Positions 59,228 to 64,000 of a stretch of DNA of 64,000 nt are shown piece after piece. Source of the stretch: Streptomyces triculaminicus (lineage in GTDB: Bacteria > Actinomycetota > Actinomycetes > Streptomycetales > Streptomycetaceae); NCBI RefSeq assembly GCF_017349075.1, contig NZ_JAFMOF010000005.1, positions 558,001 to 622,000 on the forward strand, in the 5' to 3' direction. Position 1 is the stretch's first letter; the number at the start of each line of letters is the position of its first letter. Below the pieces are notes generated by a model, which worked only from the letters and a program-made list of their open reading frames with translations, ran no database searches and was not told the origin of the DNA. The position numbers and the translations under genes were made by a program.

Positions 59228-60967
59228 TCAGCGCCTGGTGAGCAGCAGCTCGGTGTTGCGGTCGGTGGGCGAGCCGGCGAGCGAGGTGTCCGAGCCGGGC
59301 GCGTTGAAGGCCAGCTCGCGGTAGAGGGCCGCGAGCCCGGTCTGGGACAGGTCGTGGAAGTCGGTGCGGTAGGGCGCGGCCGACTCGACGAGGGTGGTGA
59401 ACAGGGAGATCGTCCCGTCCTTGTTGTCGGTGATCTCGATGACGCGGGCGAGCTGCGGGTAGTCGACGTGCGAGGCGGTGGCGATCTCCCAGAAGGTGCC
59501 GCGCGGCCGGATGCGGTTGCGGTGGCTGTGTCCGTTGATCCAGGCCAGGACGTTGGGGTGGCGGCCGAGCAGGGCGAGCACCTCGTCGCCGTTGTGCCGC
59601 TTCTCGCCCGGGCGGGCGGGGTCCGGCGTCATGTTGCTCATGCTCCAGCTCGGGTGGTGGCTGAAGACCAGGGCGTACTCGTCCTTGTGCTGGGCGAGGG
59701 TCCGGTCGAGCCAGTTGAACTGGGCGGTGCCGAGCGAGCCCTGGTAGTGGCCGCCGGGGTCCGTCGAGTCGAGGCTGATGCCGATGACGCGGTCGGAGAC
59801 GCGGAAGGTGTAGTAGAGGTTGCCGGAGTCGAGGTTGGCGCGGGTGTAGCCGTGACCGACGGGACCGCGGCCGGTGTAGCGGGGGTCGAGGTGGGCGGCC
59901 ACGTACTGCCGGGCGGTCAGGGGCACCCGGCGGGGGTCGGGGGTGACCGTGCGCATGTCCTTCTTGTGGGCCTTGAGCATGGCCTCGATGCGCTTGCCCT
60001 TGGGGTCGGCGCCGTTGACCTCGCCCTCGATCAGGTACTTGGCCTCGGCGGGCGGGATGTACTGCAGCTTCTTGTTGCCGACGGCGACGTCGGAGATGAA
60101 GGTGCCCGCGGCCGGGTAGCAGCCGCCGGAGAGGCCGTCGTGGTTGCCGAAGGTGGAGTACCAGGGGATGTTCAGGCCGGGGCTGGTCACGCCGCGGCAG
60201 GCGGCGGCGAGGTAGCCGTCGATCCGGGGGTAGCCGACGGCCTTGTCCTGGTCGCGCAGGGCGGTGTCGGGGTGCCAGTAGAGCTTGAGGCCGCTGTTCT
60301 GCACGCCCTCGTAGTGGCGGGGGTCGCCGGTGTTGGGGTTCATCCGGCCGCCGCTGAGGGCGGTGAGGAACCACTCCACCTCGATCCTGGCGTTCTCGTC
60401 GCCGTTGTCGCCGGTGGTGACCATGAAGCCGAGCGGTTTGCCGGTGGCGGGCCCGCGGCGCAGCTTGTTGACGCGCTCGACGAGGGAGACCACGCCGGGC
60501 AGCGTGAGCGCCTCGTGCGGCCGCCAGCCGCCGGCGTCGGCGGAGCGGAAGAACTCGTAGCGCAGCGGGTGCTGTACGTCCGTCAGGTGCAGGTCGGTGA
60601 ACTGTACGAAGCAGGCGAGCGCGGTACGCCGGTCCTCGCGGCCGGACCGCCCCTCGGCCAGGTCGGCGCGTACGACCCTGGACCAGCCGGGGCCCTCGCC
60701 CAGGCGCCGGTAGCCTCCGCTGCCGCGCGGGGCGGCGACGGAGACCAGGGTGGTACCCGCGTTGGTGGGCGCGGCCTCGGCGGCGGGCGTCTCCTGGGCG
60801 GGCGTCGCGGCCGTGGGGGTGGGGTCTCCCGGCGTGGCGGCGGCCGGGCGGGAGTCCATGCCCACGGTCAGGCCCAGGCCGGCGGCCGTGGTGACGGCGC
60901 CCGCGGCGGCCAGGAAGGAACGACGGTCGAGCTGCGAGTCTGCGGTTCTGCGGGATCTGCGGTGCAT
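59228..60967 (-). CDS. Tat-exported metallophosphoesterase
   Basis: 579 aa from ATG 60967, with GGGGAGA 5 bases upstream. The twin-arginine signal is DRRSFLAAAGAVTTAAGLGL (residues about 15-35). The calcineurin-like site reads QFTDLHLTD, GDNGDENA, GNHD (STFGNHDGLSGG) and HHPSWSMSN, with NGHSHRNR at the end. It probably hydrolyses phosphomonoesters or diesters outside the cell. PHO-box-like repeats lie 82-103 bases upstream, pointing to induction under phosphate starvation. Confidence 0.9.
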   Translation of the reverse strand: MHRRSRRTADSQLDRRSFLAAAGAVTTAAGLGLTVGMDSRPAAATPGDPTPTAATPAQETPAAEAAPTNAGTTLVSVAAPRGSGGYRRLGEGPGWSRVVRADLAEGRSGREDRRTALACFVQFTDLHLTDVQHPLRYEFFRSADAGGWRPHEALTLPGVVSLVERVNKLRRGPATGKPLGFMVTTGDNGDENARIEVEWFLTALSGGRMNPNTGDPRHYEGVQNSGLKLYWHPDTALRDQDKAVGYPRIDGYLAAACRGVTSPGLNIPWYSTFGNHDGLSGGCYPAAGTFISDVAVGNKKLQYIPPAEAKYLIEGEVNGADPKGKRIEAMLKAHKKDMRTVTPDPRRVPLTARQYVAAHLDPRYTGRGPVGHGYTRANLDSGNLYYTFRVSDRVIGISLDSTDPGGHYQGSLGTAQFNWLDRTLAQHKDEYALVFSHHPSWSMSNMTPDPARPGEKRHNGDEVLALLGRHPNVLAWINGHSHRNRIRPRGTFWEIATASHVDYPQLARVIEITDNKDGTISLFTTLVESAAPYRTDFHDLSQTGLAALYRELAFNAPGSDTSLAGSPTDRNTELLLTRR

Positions 60968-61048
60968 GGCGGTCTCCCCGAGTGCGAACGCGAAGGCTGG
61001 CGGTCGTGCGGGCGGGCTGCGGCCCCGGTCAGTCAGGATCGTCGGCAG

Positions 61049-61070
61049 CGCGAATGACCTGGGCGTGAAC
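61049..61070 (-). promoter_or_regulatory. PHO-box-like direct repeats upstream of the phosphoesterase
   Basis: On the minus strand, the 11-base units GTTCACGCCCA and GGTCATTCGCG are contiguous. The second fits the published PhoP unit G(G/T)TCAYYYR(G/C)G at every position; the first is weaker. They lie 82-103 bases upstream of the exported phosphoesterase start. Confidence 0.5.
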
Positions 61071-61157
61071 ATGACCGCAACGGTCGCCGCCGATCACCTC
61101 ACATGGATCTTGGCTGGTGCGAACTGACATACACCACTCGTCCCCTGGCGTACTGAC

Positions 61158-61179
61158 GCTCACTCAGCGTTCACTCGCG
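61158..61179 (+). promoter_or_regulatory. Second PHO-box-like repeat pair
   Basis: On the plus strand, contiguous units GCTCACTCAGC and GTTCACTCGCG. The second matches G(G/T)TCAYYYR(G/C)G completely, the first at 9 of 11. It lies between the divergent phosphoesterase and peptidase genes and could serve either. Confidence 0.5.
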
Positions 61180-61481
61180 AGGGGAACCCTGGCGGCCATC
61201 ATCGGCCAGTGCGTTGGTCCGTTTGTCGTACAGCCGCTGAGCTGCGAGAACGCCGCTGACCGCTTCACGGCCTCCGTCCCGCTTCATCCCGCGTGGCGCC
61301 TGGCGGGTTTACGCCATCCTTATATTCCCTCTCCGACAACTCTCCCCAAACCCCCGCCACTTCCATCAAAGTGATCGCTCACCGGCCTCCGCATTCCGGA
61401 CGCCAGGTCGTAGTGCCCACCGCTGTGCACTCTCCGTTGTCTGCGTTTTCTTCTCTTTCTCACTTCCAGTCAGGGATGCCC

Positions 61482-64000
61482 ATGACCACCACCCCCGACC
61501 CCCGGAACGCGCCTCCGGGCGCCGGAACCGCGGCCCGAATAGCCATAGCGGCCTCGCTCGTGGCCGCCCTCACCGCGGCGGGCGCCGCCCCCGCGCTCGC
61601 CGACGACCCGCGGCCCACCCCGGGACCGGCCAAGTCCGGCGCCGACAAGCTCGGTTCACAGGACGCGGACCTGCTCGCCAAGGCCAAGGCCGACGGCGAC
61701 AAGACCGTCACCATGATGATCGCCACCCAGCCGGGGAAGACCGGCCAGGTCGCCGGAGCGCTGGACGCGATCAAGGGCGCCTCGGTGGGCCAGGCCTACG
61801 ACAAGCTCGGCTACGTCCGCGTCACCGTGCCCACCGGCAAGGCCGACGCCGCCATCGACGAGGCCAAGAAGCTCGACGCCGTGCACGGCATCGACCTCAA
61901 GCAGGAGATCCGGCTCCCGGACCCCACCCCGCGCGCCGACACCGGCGCCGCGGCGCAGTCCGCGCGGAAGCTCGCCAAGGGCCGGACCTACCCCGCCCCG
62001 GGCAAGAACACCCCGGCGAAGAACCCCTATCAGCCCGCCTTCGAGACGGGCGCCGTCGAGTTCACCGAGGACCACCCCAAGGCCGACGGCCGCGGCGTGA
62101 CCATCGGCATCCTGGACTCCGGCGTGGACCTCGGGCACCCGGCGCTGCAGAAGACCACCACCGGCGAGCGCAAGATCGTCGACTGGGTGACCGCCACCGA
62201 CCCGCTCGCGGACGAGGACGGCACCTGGCTGCCGATGACGTCCGACGTGTCCGGCCCCTCCTTCTCCTTCAACGGCCGCACCTACACCGCGCCCGCCTCC
62301 GGCTCGTACCAGGTCGCCCTCTTCCGCGAGAGCGAGACCACCGGCGGCGACATGAAGGGCGACCTCAACCGGGACGGCGACACCACCGACTCCTGGGCGG
62401 TCCTCTACGACAAGGCCAAGGGCACCGTCCGCGTCGACCTCGACGACGACGGGAACTTCGGCGACGACGCGGACATGAAGCCCTACAAGGACGGCTTCCA
62501 GGTCGGCTACTTCGGCAAGGACAACCCGGACACCCCGATCGCCGAGCGCATCCCCTTCGTCGTGCAGGTCCGCAAGGACGTGCCGATGGACCCCAAGGGC
62601 GGCGACTGGATCGGCAAGAAGGCCGACTTCGTCAACATCGGCGTCATCGAGTCCGAGCACGGCACCCACGTCGCGGGCATCACCGCCGCCAACGGGCTGT
62701 TCGGCGGCAGGATGAACGGCGCGGCCCCCGGCGCGAAGATCGTCTCCTCGCGCGCCTGCACCTGGACCGGCGGCTGCACCAACGTCGCGCTCACCGAGGG
62801 CATGATCGACCTCGTGGTCAACCGCGGCGTCGACATCGTCAACATGTCGATCGGCGGCCTGCCCGCGCTCAACGACGGCAACAACGCCCGCGCCGAGCTC
62901 TACACCCGCCTCATCGACACCTACGGCGTCCAGCTGGTGATCTCCGCGGGCAACAGCGGCCCCGGCCTCAACACCATCGGCGACCCGGCCCTGGCCGACA
63001 AGGTCGTCAGCGTCGGCGCCTCCGTCTCCAAGGAGACCTGGGCCGCCAACTACGGCTCCGAGGTCAGGACGTCGTACGCGATGATGCCCTTCTCCTCCCA
63101 CGGCCCGCGCGAGGACGGCGGCTTCGCCCCGACGATCACCGCCCCGGGCGCGTCGGTCAACACCATCCCGACCTGGCAGCCCGGCGCCCCGGTCGCCGAG
63201 GCGGGCTACGAGCTGCCGCCCGGCTACGGCATGCTGCAGGGCACCTCGATGGCCTCCCCGCAGGCCACGGGTGCGGCGGCGCTGCTGATCTCGGCCGCCA
63301 AGCAGAAGCACATGAAGCTGGCGCCGGCCGACCTGCGCACGGCGCTGACCAGCACCGCCAAGAAGATCAAGGGCTTCCAGGCGTACGAGCAGGGCTCCGG
63401 CCTGATCGACATCGTCGAGGCCTGGGAATCCCTGCGCGACGGCGCCACCGCCCACGAGTACGCCGTCAAGGCGCCCGTGTCCACCGCCCTGTCCGGCCGG
63501 CTCAAGACCCCCGGCTTCGGCACCGGCGTCTACGACCGCGAGGGCGGCCTCAAGGCCGGCGAGACCCGTACGTACGACGTCACGATCACCCGCACCTCCG
63601 GCCCGGACAAGCCGGTGCGGCACGAGCTGGAGTGGCGCAACAACGACGGCACCTTCAAGCTCGTCGGTGACGACGAGGTCAAGCTGCCGCTGAACAAGCC
63701 GGTGACCGTGAAGGTCAAGGCGAAGGCCAAGTCGGCCGGCGTCCACAGCGCGATCCTGGCCCTGGACGACGAGCGCACCGAGGGCGTCGACAAGCAGATC
63801 ATGACCACCGTGATCGTGGCCGAGCCGCTCGTCTCGAACGTCTTCAAGACGTCCGGCAAGGCCACCCGCAACGCCACCACGTCGTACTTCGTGACCGTCC
63901 CCCAGGGCGCCACGTCGCTGGACGTGGCCATGAGCGGCCTGGCCGACGGCAGCCAGACCCGGTTCATCGCCATCAACCCCTACGGCGTGCCGGTGGACAA
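61482..64000 (+). CDS. Secreted subtilisin-family (S8) peptidase, 3' end outside the window
   Basis: 839 residues are present from ATG 61482, with AGGG 6 bases upstream; ATG 61476 is in frame. The signal peptide ends near PALADDP. A propeptide-like I9 region follows (KTVTMMIATQPGKTG...). The triad is Asp212 in GILDSGVD, His393 in EHGTHVAGI and Ser589 in GTSMASPQ, with a long insert between Asp and His. The oxyanion Asn lies in ISAGNSGPG. The C-terminal beta-sandwich region begins after 680. It is a large Streptomyces secreted serine protease, probably degradative. Confidence 0.93.
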   Translation, partial: MTTTPDPRNAPPGAGTAARIAIAASLVAALTAAGAAPALADDPRPTPGPAKSGADKLGSQDADLLAKAKADGDKTVTMMIATQPGKTGQVAGALDAIKGASVGQAYDKLGYVRVTVPTGKADAAIDEAKKLDAVHGIDLKQEIRLPDPTPRADTGAAAQSARKLAKGRTYPAPGKNTPAKNPYQPAFETGAVEFTEDHPKADGRGVTIGILDSGVDLGHPALQKTTTGERKIVDWVTATDPLADEDGTWLPMTSDVSGPSFSFNGRTYTAPASGSYQVALFRESETTGGDMKGDLNRDGDTTDSWAVLYDKAKGTVRVDLDDDGNFGDDADMKPYKDGFQVGYFGKDNPDTPIAERIPFVVQVRKDVPMDPKGGDWIGKKADFVNIGVIESEHGTHVAGITAANGLFGGRMNGAAPGAKIVSSRACTWTGGCTNVALTEGMIDLVVNRGVDIVNMSIGGLPALNDGNNARAELYTRLIDTYGVQLVISAGNSGPGLNTIGDPALADKVVSVGASVSKETWAANYGSEVRTSYAMMPFSSHGPREDGGFAPTITAPGASVNTIPTWQPGAPVAEAGYELPPGYGMLQGTSMASPQATGAAALLISAAKQKHMKLAPADLRTALTSTAKKIKGFQAYEQGSGLIDIVEAWESLRDGATAHEYAVKAPVSTALSGRLKTPGFGTGVYDREGGLKAGETRTYDVTITRTSGPDKPVRHELEWRNNDGTFKLVGDDEVKLPLNKPVTVKVKAKAKSAGVHSAILALDDERTEGVDKQIMTTVIVAEPLVSNVFKTSGKATRNATTSYFVTVPQGATSLDVAMSGLADGSQTRFIAINPYGVPVD

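Larger units (their letters stand above)
60968..61481. other. Divergent control region, phosphoesterase / S8 peptidase
   Basis: About 510 bases with no convincing gene. It holds the two PHO-box-like pairs described separately. The right half (61310-61480) is AT-richer, with TATATT at 61321-61326 as a possible -10 for the peptidase gene. No operator besides the PHO-type repeats was recognised. Confidence 0.55.

Overview
The window is a high-GC chromosomal segment from an actinomycete, almost certainly Streptomyces. The evidence is the valS / clpX-clpP2-clpP1-tig gene order, XRE-DUF5753/DUF397/DUF6879 regulator genes, a TipAS-type MerR regulator, a CPWAW nitroreductase of the mycothiol-dependent type, an LAxTG sortase-E-type surface protein, an ADP-ribosylglycohydrolase pair and a split type VII secretion (T7SS) locus. 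Two genes run off the window: valS at the left edge and a subtilisin-family peptidase at the right edge.

Left part (1-13.7 kb). After valS come four tandem paralogous membrane proteins (961-4925), each with a Pro/Gly/Tyr-rich N-terminus, one membrane helix and an ectodomain with a conserved Cys pair. They form two pairs, each preceded by the same upstream sequence element. A lower-GC accessory patch follows (about 5.0-8.9 kb). It holds a GntR-type winged-helix protein with an inverted repeat in front of it, several small unknown genes, and a compact operon of a 63-aa protein, DUF6879, XRE-DUF5753 and DUF397. Then come a secreted protein, a MerR/TipAS regulator, a membrane protein that looks frameshifted, an S41 peptidase-like protein and a PD-(D/E)XK (Rpn-like) protein.

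Core block (13.7-20.5 kb). clpX, clpP2, clpP1 and tig lie on the minus strand. A ClgR-type box lies upstream of clpP1. tRNA-Pro(UGG) and tRNA-Gly(UCC) follow, then a small membrane protein and an acyltransferase-3 protein.

T7SS and toxin block (20.5-41.1 kb, all minus strand). It has two halves, each led at its 5' end by an ADP-ribosylglycohydrolase paralog. The downstream half holds small membrane proteins, an HD-domain protein, EccD, a MinD/ParA-like ATPase, EccC and a DUF6177 protein. The upstream half holds two WXG100-like proteins, DUF6507, a 1034-aa polymorphic toxin ending in a YwqJ-type deaminase domain, a SUKH-3 immunity protein, a stand-alone YwqJ-type deaminase, a decayed orphan toxin cassette that repeats 214 bp of the toxin gene, and two possible immunity or orphan genes. 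eccB, eccE and mycP are absent here. The EccC N-terminus is broken by an apparent one-base deletion.

Right part (41.1-64 kb). This is ordinary Streptomyces chromosome: FMN reductase, SpoIIE-type phosphatase, Fpg/Nei glycosylase, rpiB, three related amino-acid permeases, a Ser/Thr kinase with a tandem repeat, an LAxTG surface protein, bioY, sodF with a Nur-like (nickel) box, a mycothiol-type nitroreductase, pepN, a nuclease-fold protein, a Tat-exported metallophosphoesterase with PHO-box-like repeats upstream, and an S8 peptidase. Strong inverted-repeat terminators lie between most convergent genes.
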